From Periplaneta americana (Eukaryota; Arthropoda; Insecta; Blattodea; Blattidae): a DNA stretch of 64,000 nt. This document shows, piece after piece, positions 49,129-60,573 of the stretch. How positions within the stretch are numbered: position 1 is the stretch's first letter; every line of letters starts with the position of its first letter. Made by a program: the position numbers and the translations under genes. The notes beneath the pieces are model-generated. The model saw nothing but the letters and a program-made list of their open reading frames with translations, was not told the origin of the DNA and made no database searches. The DNA lies in assembly GCF_040183065.1 (NCBI RefSeq), contig NC_091119.1, positions 108,576,263 to 108,640,262 of the forward strand. The letters are read 5' to 3'.

Positions 49129-49350
49129 GTTATGTTTTATTTAACGAAGCTCGCGACTGCAGAAGTTATATCAGTGTCGCCGGATGTGCCGGAATTTTGT
49201 CCCGCAGGAGTTCTTTTACATGCCAGTTAATCTACTGACATTAGCCTGTCGCATTTAAGCACACTTAAATGCCATTGACCTGGCCCGAGATCGAACCCGC
49301 AACCTTGGGCATAGAAGGCCAGCGCTATACCAACTCACCAACCAGGTCAA
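49129..49350 (-). repeat. tRNA-derived SINE, family B (copy 3)
   Basis: A full-length minus-strand copy lies directly after the LINE-X 3' end. Head and box B (reverse complement GGGTTCGATCTCGGGCC) are recognisable. Confidence 0.9.
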
Positions 49351-49685
49351 TGAAAACTATGAATGAAGGCTATCGAATTAACATAAAGAATATGAACACT
49401 AAGAAAATATCTTTAGATGCTCACTTATATTTCTGTTTCCATGTATATTTAGAATATTATTCTTTGCTGCTCTTAAAATCGGCATAGGTAGGACAAAAGT
49501 GTATTTCCTAGAATCTGGGACAGTGTTTCAAATTCCCGGACATGTTGCCAAAAACTGTTCCTTTATTCACACATCTACACACAAACGCACACACATATCA
49601 CATCATTAAAACAATGATCTCTAGAAAACAAACAAAATCTCTAGCAAACAAACACTGAAAATATTTACATTTGATCTTGTTAAAT

Positions 49686-49906
49686 GTTATGTTTTATTTA
49701 ACGACACTCGCAACTGCAGAGGTTATATCAGCGTCGCCGGATGTGCCGGAATTCTGTCCCACAGGAGTTCTTTTACATGCCAGTAAATCTACTGACATGA
49801 GCCCGTCGCATTTAAGCACACTTAAATGCCATCAACCTGGCCCGGGATCGAACCCGCAACCTTGGGCATAGAAGACCAGCGCTATACCAACTCGCCAACC
49901 AGGTCG
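49686..49906 (-). repeat. tRNA-derived SINE, family B (copy 4)
   Basis: A full-length minus-strand copy with box B as GGGTTCGATCCCGGGCC in reverse complement. The words CATTTGATCTTG flank it on both sides (49669-49680 and 49911-49922) and may be the target duplication. Confidence 0.92.
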
Positions 49907-50832
49907 ACTACATTTGATCTTGATAAGCACCTAAAATATACCTGATTTTTGTTGCCTTCTTTAACTGATTACATTAAACTGGGATATGGAATAACTTCAT
50001 AGATATAATGACGACACAAACTGGCACAAATTAAATAAATATATTATATTAAATTTAATACACTACATTTACACAATTTGACTAAATAAACAATTCGCAT
50101 GTAACTACAATACGATTATTTAGTTCTGTCAGTCACAAACAATGTGCGCCTGGTCAGGCAAGTCCATTAAGTTATGCCAAGGGGTGTTTGGGTTAGTTGC
50201 ATTCAGAGAGATCAAATGTCACACATGCAGTAGAGCATGTATTTCTAGTACAGTTAAGCTGTACTACATTTCTTTACTGACTGCTCGTTCTACTTCAGAG
50301 TTCTCCCCACTACTTCTATTACTTCCCCTCTTTTACATCCCCAAGCTGTCAGGACTAAATAATCAGTCTGTATGGCACCCTGTTACATATTCGGAGTTAT
50401 AGTTCAGAGTAGATCCAGCAGAGGGCATGTGAAATGGGTGTCACAGTGTTCCCAATATCTGGAAAAAAAAAAATAAGCGACCAGTGACAGGTTAGTTTAG
50501 TTTTTTTAGGCTTTTGGTATGCCTTGCACATACACATTTTGGTAGATAGGTAGGTAGATATGTAGACAGGGAGACAGGTAGAGAGACAGAGACATAGAAA
50601 GCGAGTTTCTGTAAGGTCGAGGATCAGTGATGGGTTAGGTCAGTTTGTTCAGTCTTTTGATATGCTTTCCATGCATGCTTTTGAATAGAGCGTTTAAATA
50701 GGCAGATTTGTCCTGGACCTGGACATTGTTGCTCAATAAGTACTACTCATAACATTTGCTTCTTGCATAGTGGATAATGAGTGGTACCACTGAGTTATGT
50801 CATTATTGTCTGTGAAATTGAAATTATACAAA
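49907..50832 (+). other. no recognised feature
   Basis: No feature is supported; a GTAGATAGGTAGGTAGATA-like simple repeat lies at about 50542-50585. Confidence 0.35.
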
Positions 50833-51041
50833 TTATGGTTTATTTAATGACACTCGCAACTGCAGAGGTTATATCAGCGTCGCCGGTGTGCCAGAATTTT
50901 TGTCCCGCAGGAGTTCTTTTACATGCCAGTAAATCTAATGACATGAGCCTGTCGCATTTAAACATACTTAAATGCCATCGACCTTGGTCGGGATCGAACC
51001 CGCAACCTCGAGCATATACCAACTGCACTACCGAGGGCGAC
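50833..51041 (-). repeat. tRNA-derived SINE, family B (copy 5)
   Basis: This copy lacks part of the tRNA-like head. It shares the variants TAAATCTAATGACATGAGCC and AAACATACTTAAATGCCAT with the fragment at 51563-51649, so the two derive from one subfamily. Confidence 0.85.
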
Positions 51042-51562
51042 TTGTCTGTGAAAATGTCGGAGAAAAGATCTATCATGTATATAAGAAATTAAGGTATTTG
51101 GGGCAGGCTGGGTTGGTTTACAGCTTTCACATTGATTGTATTGTGTTCCTAGAGTGGTGTACTACAATTATAAGGTTATTTTCAATGATTTAAGTACTTT
51201 TTTCTCCCATGCCTGGTGGATAGCGGAATCGAAGTTTTATGACATTTACATATACACTGTAATACTTGTACTGGAAATTACAAAATAAAGAAAACTCTAT
51301 TAACACTGAAAATTTGTAAATATAACATGTAATATTTCTCTGCCTCTTGCATATGGCAGTGAATAGCTGTAATGTGCTCGTGAATGCCAAAGAAAAGGGT
51401 TACACTTCATTTCTCACATATGAGCAGAAACCCTCGGATACAGAACATGCAGGTAAGATTTATAGCTACGATTTGTTAGTCACAACATTGTCGCCTGCTT
51501 CTTAGCACCACTGATTCAAGATCAGATACTGAAAAGATCCCTTTGATGAGCAGAAATGCAAC

Positions 51563-51649
51563 AGAATTTTTGTCCCGCAGGAGTTCTTTTACATGCCAGT
51601 AAATCTAATGACATGAGCCTGTCGCATTTAAACATACTTAAATGCCATA
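51563..51649 (-). repeat. SINE family B fragment (copy 6)
   Basis: Only the central body is present (AGAATTTTTGTCCCGCAGG to AAATGCCAT). It has the same variants as copy 5. It runs into the rearranged repeat at 51650-51850. Confidence 0.8.
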
Positions 51650-51850
51650 AATGTGGTTTATACCACACGAACGCATCCTCACAGGAAACAGAACAAGAGG
51701 CGCCAAGACCAACAACGACCAGTTCTGAGGATGACCCATAAATAGGTCGAAACATGTAAACAAGGTACGTTAAAATTTAACACAAGAAAGTCTCATCATA
51801 CATATTCCGAAGTGATACAGTGTTAAAAGTTGTGTAATCAAGATGTGTAA
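51650..51850 (+). repeat. dispersed repeat R2, copy 2
   Basis: The segment ATAAATAGGTCGAAACATGT with what follows, and CCGAAGTGATACAGTGTTAA with what follows, also occur at 19027-19160. There the first part is inverted relative to the second. An upstream stretch reads EQEAPRPTTTSSEDDP then a stop, possibly coding remnants of a retroelement. Identity is unknown. Confidence 0.6.
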
Positions 51851-53199
51851 AAATTTTTAATCAATTAATCTAGCCGATTAAAACTAACTGCTTGTACTTG
51901 ATATTAATTATTATTTTCTTAATGCAAACTGAGTCAACATTAGTCTCTCAGAAATTGCTTACTTCAAAGCACAATAGTACTGTTATTTTGTAACTGCAAA
52001 GCAGATAGGATAGGGCAAATCTTTGCACAAACACTTCAGAAAGAGACAGAGATATGAGGACAGTGACCTGTCTACCCCTATTGAAAGTTGAAACACAATG
52101 CAAAACCCTTATTAAGTTTTATGGTTTTTCAAGAAAACTTTCACCTTGTTGTCAGCTCATCTTCCTAGCATATGAGATACATACATTCTGGGATTCGCCC
52201 TTCTCATCCCTTAGGCTTGGCTACACTGTGTGCAAGTGAGAGAGCAACTATCTTCTTCTCTTTCTAAAATTTTGTAACCCAATTACAATAAGGAGCAGTC
52301 TGCTGTTTTGTTGCAGTTTCTTTACTGAGTTTGTCGATAAGTTTGTATGTTTAGACTGCTGAAGAAAAAACTCGGATTTCTGTGAAAAGTGATAACTCCA
52401 TTATGACATATGAGAATTTGGGAGGTACACTCAGTGAAACATTTGGATTTAAATTGAACAATCGTGGAAAAGTGCTTGAAAGAAAAAAAATTTCTTTTGT
52501 GTTTAGTGATGCAGGAAACATTGTTACTAAACGTAGAATGGCACTTAATTTGGAGTATGTGAATCCACTTACATGTTTAAAATCAGTATTAACTAGCTTA
52601 GTCTTCATACTTTCTTTTATTTGTTTTTGTCTCAAAAATTCCCGGAGAAATTGAACTAAATTGTAAGCCTCATAATAAATATATCAGTAAATAACTGAAA
52701 TACTAGTTGTTTTGTAATATAACAATACAATATATACAGATGTACAACATTTAATACTTATGCTTATCACCGAACACAAATTAAATTTAACAATAATTGT
52801 GTATTACAATATATTAAAACTTTTTTCAAATCGATCAAAGCTCGATTCATCTATCGATTAAATTCAAGTACTTAATTGATTAAATATTTTGATCGATCGA
52901 CAGCAATAATATTTTGCCGGTTATATCACACACCAGTTTTGACTTTCATGACTTAGGAGTGGCAGCAAGGATCCACTGTAATAGCAGTAACATCATCTGA
53001 AAAATAAGAAGAGCAAATCAAAGACAATTTTATTGAGTGATATTTAATGTCTGTCAACATACATCTTCAACATGGTGAACTGTCACATTTCTGTATTCCG
53101 GTCACACCATAACTATGTTTACCTAATCATTTAATTTAATTTACAGTATTTTCATAACGTACAAATTACTATCTTTTGATTGAGGTTCTGGCTGATATG
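51851..53199 (+). other. no recognised feature
   Basis: No supported gene or repeat. Overlapping open frames on both strands at 52351-52654 have no recognisable domain. Confidence 0.3.
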
Positions 53200-53964
53200 T
53201 ACTACACCCCCAAATTAAATTTGCATCTCGTGAATGCAAGAGATGAGTGCTAGTAGCTCGTTGTTAGTAGACTATACAACTCGATTCTGCGTTAATGGCC
53301 CCTGTCCTTGGTTGTTTGGCTAGTAAGTGAGCTATATGTTGCATCATAAGAAAGAAATTTAATCACAAATGTGCATAGGAGGGGAAGAGGAAAGAGGAAG
53401 AATGAAAATAATATCTATGCTCGAAGCTGAGGGACACTCATGTAAAGAAAATATAAGTCATCATGACATTGTTTAGTCAACAGATGTAGTGGTTAGTATC
53501 GCGACGTGTGGAAGAATATTGGGCCGTAAGAATAAAGTTGAGCATATCCTTTTACTCCACTATTTTTAAGGATGTGCTTCAGATTTTAATAATAAAATGC
53601 AGAGCACAACCTTCTCCTCCTGATGACGCAATAGGAAAAGAGCACTTGCTTCACAGGAAGAAGCATTTGCTTCGAGCGGAACCTTTTGCTTCAAAATTAG
53701 AAAAAATGTATGAATAAAGTGAAGCATATCCTTCGATTCAGAAGCATATCCTTCTAAAAAGTGAAGTCTGGTCAGGAGCAGACTCATCTCTGTGATGGTT
53801 GAATTACCAGTCGCATTACGACATGAAAAGTACTACAAATTATGGTGGTGTGCTGTTAGGGAGCAGTATAAGAGTTTATGTACACTTAATGAAGAAAATG
53901 TCCTATGGATTAATCCCATTTTCTGGAAGAAACACAGGGGAGAAGAGGAGGGGCTTTCTCGGAA

Positions 53965-54135
53965 ATAGCCGCCTCTTTACCCCAAGTGCTAGCTGCTGTT
54001 TTCAATCCAGGAGACCCGGATTCGATCCCCGTTCAGATCATGATAAAATTTGTGGTGGAAAAAACAGACTTTGCAAAGGATTTTCTCGGGATACTCCCGT
54101 TTCCCTCTATCATTTCATTTCATCCATTATCTGCA
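53965..54135 (+). repeat. SINE-like repeat, family D
   Basis: A tRNA-like box B (GACCCGGATTCGATCCCCG at about 54013) and a tail TTTTCTCGGGATACTCCCGT and on are seen. Box A is weak. Only one copy is present in the window. Confidence 0.45.
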
Positions 54136-54620
54136 ATAGTAAAAATAGGTTAGTGTAAAGTCTTGGGAGTTTCCGACGCTGATATAGGAAGGGCTTGGGG
54201 GCTGGAGCCCTTGGGGTTTTTCAGGCTACTCATCATGAAACGAGACCTGGCTGTATCTGGAGCTGAGGCAGGTTGGCCAACTTATCAGCGTCGGATTCAC
54301 GGTTGCCACCGAAGCCACCATCGGACTTGGACAATTATCGGATATAGGCCTATAGAGCTCACAATGGACCAAACCGTGCCTAAGTGTGTGGACTCGTATC
54401 GAATCCAGCCCACTTAAAGCCAGCCAAACATCCTCGGAAATGAAGATGATGATTTTATTTTGTTTATTATTAATTAATTTATTTATTTATTAATTAATTA
54501 ATTTATTTATTTATTGCACTTTATGGTCGATCCGAGATTCTAATCAGATGTTGCAGAAGAGATGGATATACATGCAGCACTATGAGTAAAACTGTTAATA
54601 GTGTAAAAGTGAAAGTAAAA

Positions 54621-54962
54621 AGTAAATCCATGGCGCTACAGCCCATGAAGGGCCAAGCCAGCTGGTGGCTTCACGTCCACATGTCGAAGCAGAGGTGGAC
54701 GATCATCCAACCAGAATGGAGATAGCGTGTGGTTAGCACGATGATCCCCCCAGCCATTATAGCTGGTTTGCGAAACTGGATTTTTGCTACTTATCGTAGG
54801 TCCCCAAGTGCATCACGATGCTGGTTGGGCACCGGTCCCATACATTGGCCGAAATTTCACGAGAAAAACTTTTCCCCCCATGAGGGCTCAAACCAGAGCG
54901 CATTCCATAACGCGAGTCCTAAGCAGGATGCCTTAGACCACGACGCCACGGCGCGGGACCTG
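54621..54962 (-). repeat. tRNA-derived SINE, family E
   Basis: On the minus strand the head reads GTGGCGTCGTGGTCTAAGGC, ATCCTGCTTAGGACTCGCGT and onward to TGGTTTGAGCCCTCATGGGG. This resembles a serine- or leucine-like tRNA with a long variable arm. The body ends in CCATGGATTTAC. A fragment of the same family is seen at about 46885-46960. Confidence 0.65.
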
Positions 54963-55153
54963 TTATTGGTGTATCTAAAAAAATAACGGAAAAACGAACT
55001 TATGGCTCAAGTTGTCAACATCATTACAACATATGTACAACTGTTGCAATAACTGAATAGTTATAGAAATTTAATTTTCGGAATGCTATTAGTGTATTAG
55101 ACTGGACTCGTGTGTATTCCTAAACCTACACAGCATGCTGGTATGATCATGAA

Positions 55154-55622
55154 ATGATCAGCATGTTGCAGGCTACATGCAATGCAAAAGAACGCTTTAT
55201 GAGTGCTACAGCTAGTTGGTCAGGGTCCGTTCATGACTGTAGAATAAGGAAAAATTCATCAGTTCGTGACGTGTTAAGTGGATTTAAAAATACTGTCCTA
55301 CTGGGTAACGGCTTGGAACCATGGCTCATGGTATCATATTGAAATCGGATTTTAAAATAAAGAGACAGTTATTTTGTAATAGAACTTTCATTTGGCCAAC
55401 CAAGAAGTAGGTTTTCTATTCTACAATACGCCTGTACAATTGCTGCCTCAAACGTCCCAACAATCATTGTTGTTGCTTTGTGTTGCACATTGTAGGCTAG
55501 TGAAGTACCTACATGATCACGATTATGACTTTACAGAAAATATACAGGATTTAAATGAAGATGAAAATACTTTAGAGCCAGAGGAACCTGCCACTGGAAG
55601 AACTTCAAATCTATTCACGTGA
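55154..55622 (+). pseudogene. Harbinger (HARBI1-like) nuclease fragment
   Basis: The frame reads QATCNAKERFMSATASWSGSVHDCRI, then NSSVRD and LLGNG. This is the GSxHD region of PIF/Harbinger DDE nucleases, a family that also gave the host gene HARBI1. A second frame (55392-55622) resembles the acidic C-terminal tail (YLHDHDYDFTENIQDLNEDE). The middle of the domain is missing. It lies inside the 53281-56481 element. Confidence 0.6.
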
Positions 55623-56894
55623 CTGCATTGATATAATTTTTCTACTCGTATTTTATTGATGCACACAGATTAACCCAGAAACTTTAATCAACTATCATTA
55701 TTTCTCACACTCATAGTAGGCACAATTATATTCAATAATGCTATAATGACCACTGCAAAGACGCATGTTAGGAAGAATTTATTAGTATGCCGAATTTTCA
55801 TCGAAATATTTGATCATTTTCTGAAATGCTGTCTCTTTTTCTTTTTCCTTTGCACTTCTGGAACTTGTGATTTTTTTTCTAATATTCTGGGATGTGTAGC
55901 AAAAAATATCATTGTACTTTCAAGGGCGCACAGCTACCGCCGTCTGAATCAGAAGATCCAGTTTTAACCACGCGGAATCTTTACCTAGTTGTGATTGAAA
56001 TAAGTGTGGTTTATTAGCATCAGAAGGAAAGTTGCTGAGTCATTGGGAAGCCCGCCGTTGCTGCTTATCACGTTCCTTTATGAAACCGAACACCCGCACT
56101 CAGTTGATAAAGAGCGCCGACAAATACACAGTATTGCAACATGAAACGTCACAACAACTTTTAAGAGCACATGCTTCTGTCTTAGAAGCAAAAGGTTGAA
56201 GGATAAGGTAGAGGTTATTCTTACAATTCGAAGCATATGCTCATACTTCAACCTCTTGCTTCGAAGCATAACCTTATACTTCAACCTCATGCTTCGAAGG
56301 AAATCCTTCAGGTTTATTCATATGGCCCATTGTGTTTTAAGACAGAGTATACCAAGAAGGAAGTGTTAGGTGTTATGACTGCGCTGCCTGACCTGTGTGA
56401 CCCAGCCCAACAGTAGTGATGAGTAACTCAATCTTAGTCTATCTACTTACTTTTTGCAGGGGCCAAAATCCCTGAATCAAGCTATACAACCTACAGTTTC
56501 GTCTGTGAGTGAGGTCATGTTACAAGAGATAATGCAATGAGTGAAAGTAATGTATATGTGTGTAAGAAATACAGTGCATAATATTAATATTAGTTGAGGC
56601 ATACCTCATTCCAATAATTAACTATACAATATTGAGTATCCACTGTATGTGAAGAAGATCTGAAATTGGATAAAATAGCCTATCAAAATTAACGATTACT
56701 GCACTTCACATGGGTACAACACTTTCAGCACTTACATGTGTATTCACCACTATCTCACGACAGTTGGCACGAACAGTAAACACCTCTTTATCAGCTTAGT
56801 ATTTACTCATAGGTTGCAAAGGCGAGAGAGGGAACGGTGATTCACATTCTTTCTGGACACAGATTTAACTTGGAAGTGTAGTATATTTATTATC

Positions 56895-57135
56895 AGTACC
56901 ACGAAAATCGTCTGTAACTGCATTTAGATTGGCAACAGGCCATGATTGTTTGGCTAAACACCTACATAGAATTGGAATATATCAGTCCCCTAACTGCCCA
57001 TTGTGCAACTCAAACCAAGAAATGGATTCGGAACACCTCAAAATCTGTGCTTCAGTGGCTGGTCATGATAATATCTTTGAAAAATATTGGAGTGCAAGAG
57101 ATCAAATGACTTTATTGTCAAACGCCTGGCATTAG
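56895..57135 (+). pseudogene. LINE C-terminal zinc-finger fragment
   Basis: The frame reads AFRLATGHDCLAKHLHRIGI, then SPNCPLCNSNQEMDSEHLKI and C. The CPLC...H...C cluster after RLATGH is the form of the C-terminal tail of many arthropod non-LTR retrotransposons. It ends with SNAWH and a stop, then AACAACAACAACA. The copy is 5'-truncated. Confidence 0.7.
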
Positions 57136-57486
57136 AAAACAACAACAACATATTTGTTATCAGGCAGTACATTTCACTTACGATATGTGTCAGAGGAAGA
57201 ACAATTGTTTGTATACATCTGAAGTCTGATTAGTGCAATATGTTACTAGTCAGCGATGTATGTAATGGAACTGACCATCCTACCCCATTATCTTCTGGCT
57301 TAGTTCCCTCATGAGTGATATCTTATTGGTGTCACTTATGAGGTTCAAACTTGTCTTCAGACAGTTGACTGAATAAGAAAAACAATTTAGAAATATTATT
57401 ATTAATTCTTTTTTACCTCTAATTTTTAGTAACCATCCTACCATCTCACTACAATAGCTCTTTCAATATTACAAACACTTATATTG

Positions 57487-57785
57487 AATCACTACACACT
57501 GAGTTTCCTAATTTCCCTATCCTGTCTTTTCGCCCTTTCAGTCATATCAGTTCACCACATCTACAATCTCTTCACACTTTCATTACACTATCACACGATT
57601 TCTATCCTACATATTATTTCAATTTCATTCTTTTTCTCATATGTTCGTACAAAATGTTCACTCATTTTTATCCATCTCTCCTAACAACCCTACTCATTAA
57701 GACTGTATCTATCTCTTATATTTGACTTATTATTCAGTCTCACATTTTAAAATGTCAATCTAATTAATCAACCTTCATTATTTCG
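57487..57785 (+). repeat. dispersed repeat R1, copy B left part
   Basis: Collinear with 22339-22600. The alignment stops near the mariner remnant and resumes at 58478. Confidence 0.6.
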
Positions 57786-57827
57786 TCCATTTCATTTGTT
57801 ATTAGCCTATAACATAACTTTATACTA

Positions 57828-58462
57828 GGGCGAGTCGAAAAAAGTCTTTGCCCCTTTTTTTTCTGCCACAATAATAAACATACAGGGAAATCAAAATACA
57901 GGCAGTGTTCTAAGTACTTTTGACTATTTGTCCACATAGTCACCACTGCAGTTCAAGGCATTTGTCCCATTGCACCACTAGTTTAAAGATGCCGCTATTG
58001 TAGAATTCGACTGGTCAAGTGTGGAACCACCACCCGACTGTGGTCTTCAGGTTGTCTTCGGAAATGAACCCTTGGCCAAACATATGGTAATCACTGAAGG
58101 CTAGGTCTGGACTATATGGTGGATGCTCCATAATCTCCCATCTGAAAGACTGCAGTTGGACGGCGGTTCTGTTTGCCACACAAGGCCTGGCTTGTCATGG
58201 AGGAGAACCACTCTGTCTACCTGGTGCTTTTCCTGATGGCAGCTCGCAGACGTGAAGACCATTGTCCGGCAGTGGTTCCGCACTCGACCAGCCAAATTCT
58301 ACATTAGTAACATCTTCAAACTAGTGGTGTGATGGGACAAATGCCTGAAACACGATGACTGTGGGGGAAAATATTCAAAAGTACTTAGAACACTGCCTGT
58401 ATTTTTATTTCCCTGTATGTTTATTATTGTGGCTGAAAAAAAAAGGGAGCAAAGATTTTTGA
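57828..58462. mobile_element. palindromic mariner remnant (two 3' ends head to head)
   Basis: The minus strand from about 58255 down to 57838 encodes broken mariner C-terminal motifs: VVLLHDKPG, HPPYSPDLAFSDYHMFG in another frame, and FKLVVQWDKCLE. The + strand from about 58253 to 58440 encodes the same C-terminus again (QWFRTRPAKFYISNIFKLVV, WDKCL). The two 3' ends (ATACAGGCAGTGTTCTAAGT at 57897 and its inverse at 58383) face outward. The element is thus a large palindrome with no 5' end. It interrupts repeat R1. Confidence 0.8.
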
Positions 58463-58477
58463 TTACTGAACAATCTA

Positions 58478-58637
58478 AAATCCTAACTATCCACTTTATA
58501 ACTAGTACCTCTTCATACAATAATTACTCCTATTTCTATACATTCTTCATTATACACAACACAACACTACTATTATCATTTTCTACATCAACATCATTTC
58601 AGTCTTTATGAAAGTGTAATGCAAATAAATAAATAAA
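58478..58637 (+). repeat. dispersed repeat R1, copy B right part
   Basis: Collinear with about 22590-22680 and ending in AAATAAATAAATAAATG, a simple tail. Confidence 0.55.
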
Positions 58638-58766
58638 TGAAAAGCCTGAGACATGTAGACTGAGATCCGTAAAGCCTTGCCCTCACTAGGGAACAGAACA
58701 GTTGAGCAACTTGTATCAGGGAGCGTGTGGCAGTGACACCAATACATTTGTCCACATACTACTAAG

Positions 58767-59187
58767 ATGTCGCAAAAAGAGGTCCTGTTGACCTGTGCTG
58801 CTTACATTACTACGCATTTAGCTGGAAATAAATCGAAGCACAAAAGAGTGTGTGTGTAAGAAAGGTTTTAGAAGAAAGGAATAGCTGTTGTGTACTCTCA
58901 ACCCTACAGATGTCAGATGGATCATTTTTCAACTTCACCAGAATGACAACAACTGATTTCGAGGTAGAGCTGCAAATGGTTCATACTCGTAGTTTGTGAA
59001 GACTAAAACAAAATTTCGAGATTCAGTGAAACCAAAGACAATACTAACCATAAACTTGAGATTTTTGGCTTCTGGAGATGTCTACTCATCTCTTTTGTAT
59101 ACATTTAAAGTCCCAAAGCAACTCATTAGTCTAATAATGCCAGACATGTGCCGACATTTGAATGAAGCACTATCTGATTATGTAAAG
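58767..59187 (+). pseudogene. Harbinger (HARBI1-like) N-terminal fragment with splice donor
   Basis: From ATG 58767 the frames read MSQKEVLLTCAAYITTHLAG, then (after a shift) RKVLEERN, then SFFNFTRMTTTDFEVELQMV, and finally INLRFLASGDVYSSLLYTFK ... LSDYVK. These match the N-terminal half of PIF/Harbinger nucleases (the NF.RM, LRFLA.GD and DY.K words). The last codon is followed by G|GTGAGT, a good splice donor, as in multi-exon Harbinger genes. A stop and frameshifts make it a pseudogene. It shares strand with the C-terminal fragment at 55154 but lies downstream of it, so the two are not one gene in order. Confidence 0.65.
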
Positions 59188-59737
59188 GTGAGTTATATTT
59201 AGGCCTAATTATTACTGTTAGTTAAATCAGTGTCTTTTGGAACAGTGGAGGAAAAGTGAGAGGGAAAAGAAAACATTGAATCTGTAGCTGCCGCATGACA
59301 GGTTGAATAATTGCAGTAACACAAAACAGACCCTACAACATTAAACAGGGCTGCAATATTTACATCATTATATTTTCCTCATTAACTGTTTCCCATGGCT
59401 GGCAGATACTTATTGCAATATCATTAAGAATGACACCAATAATGAAAATATAATTTTGTATTGTTAGTGAAAGTAATCCTAGTAATGGTATGGGACAATG
59501 ATTTCACTACCGTACTTTACAGGAACAAGACATTACTAAAACTTGCTACTTTGTATAGTTTTGTTTACTGTAAAGTCAACTCACAGATTGCCAAGTGTGG
59601 TCTGCTCTCTCCACATTTCTCCAAAATATTCTGAACTTTTTTTAATAAATACATATTTCATTCCATAATAAGTACAGTGAACAATAATTTTACAGGCAAG
59701 TTACTACTATTTATTTGTATTATTCACTGTGTAACAT
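59188..59737 (+). other. no recognised feature
   Basis: No second Harbinger exon was recognised here; nothing else is supported. Confidence 0.35.
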
Positions 59738-59753
59738 TACTGGGTCATTCCAT

Positions 59754-60495
59754 GGTAACTCATGTTACAATTGGACACTAATCTGTGGATGTAAACATTA
59801 GTAACTCAAATATTCTTACACAACATTTTTTCTTCATTAGCACATTAAAACCTCTTAAGCTTAATAAACATTTACATATAAAGTGAAAGTTAAATTTTCA
59901 GCAAACAGATATAAAAATAATTATAATAGATCGGTAACTCACGTTACAATTCTTGGACAACAATTTCAACACACTCTTCAATTCGTCAAATTTCTGCTCT
60001 GTTAAGCATAGAATAAACATGACTTTTAAACAGTATTATGAACACAAGGTCAGTGTACAAGGAGAAAACGTCAAAATTTAATTTAGCAAATATAACTGTC
60101 CGAAAATAAACAAAATTTGTGGTAACTCATGTTACTTCAAGGTAACTCATGTTACACAGCCAACTAAAATTTGAAATGACCTCGATCATTAACAGGATTT
60201 ATCACTTTCAATACATGTTTCTTTAGTTAAATATTGCGTACATGGATACAGTAATAATTATAATAGATTGGTACCGTAACTCACTTTACAATTCTTGGAC
60301 AACACTTTCAACACATTCTTCAATTTAACAAATTTCTTCTCTGTTAAGCATGGAATAAACATTACTTTTAACAGCATTATGAAAACAAGGTCAGTATACA
60401 AGGAGAAAATGTCTAAATTTAATTTAGCAAAAATGACTGTCAAAAAATAAACAAAATTTGTGGTAACTCATGTTCCTTGGAAGTAACTCACGTTA
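59754..60495. repeat. array of GTAAC-N4-GTTAC palindromes, 3' side of the element
   Basis: Copies or near-copies of GGTAACTCATGTTAC occur at about 59754, 59935, 60121, 60139, 60274 (diverged), 60462 and 60480. GTAAC and GTTAC are reverse complements separated by four bases, so each is an imperfect palindrome. Further copies lie at about 62541 and 62708 on the other side of the gene. The position at both ends is typical of transposase-binding sites. Confidence 0.85.
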
Positions 60496-60573
60496 CGCAG
60501 TCTTCTAAAATTTGAAATGTCCTCGAGCATTAACAATAGTTGGTGGATTTATCACTGAACTTCTACCCAGTCA

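Larger units (their letters stand above)
53281..56481. mobile_element. 3.2-kb TIR element with 9-bp duplication
   Basis: The insertion is defined by the split MITE and a 9-bp duplication CTATACAAC. Its ends are imperfect inverted repeats: TCGATTCTGCGTTAATGGCC on the left, TTGATTCAGGGATTTTGGCC on the right as reverse complement, both followed by CCTG. Clusters of GAAGCATATCCTTC-like words lie at 53535-53765 and 56160-56305, near each end. The interior holds two SINE-like repeats and a Harbinger nuclease fragment, likely later insertions. Nine-bp duplications occur in Mutator-like elements, but no such transposase is seen, so the superfamily is open. Confidence 0.65.
53200..56883. mobile_element. 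MITE family B, copy split by an insertion
   Basis: The left part (53200-53280, ends TACTACACCCCCAAATTAAA) and right part (56482-56883, ends reverse complement TACTACACTTCCAAGTTAAA) together match the complete copy at 46079-46566. The nine bases CTATACAAC occur at both break points (53272-53280 and 56482-56490). Confidence 0.82.

Noticed and set aside
52351-52654. Overlapping frames of 94 and 90 residues on opposite strands
   Set aside because: Neither has a recognisable motif, and overlap on opposite strands is expected by chance in low-stop stretches.
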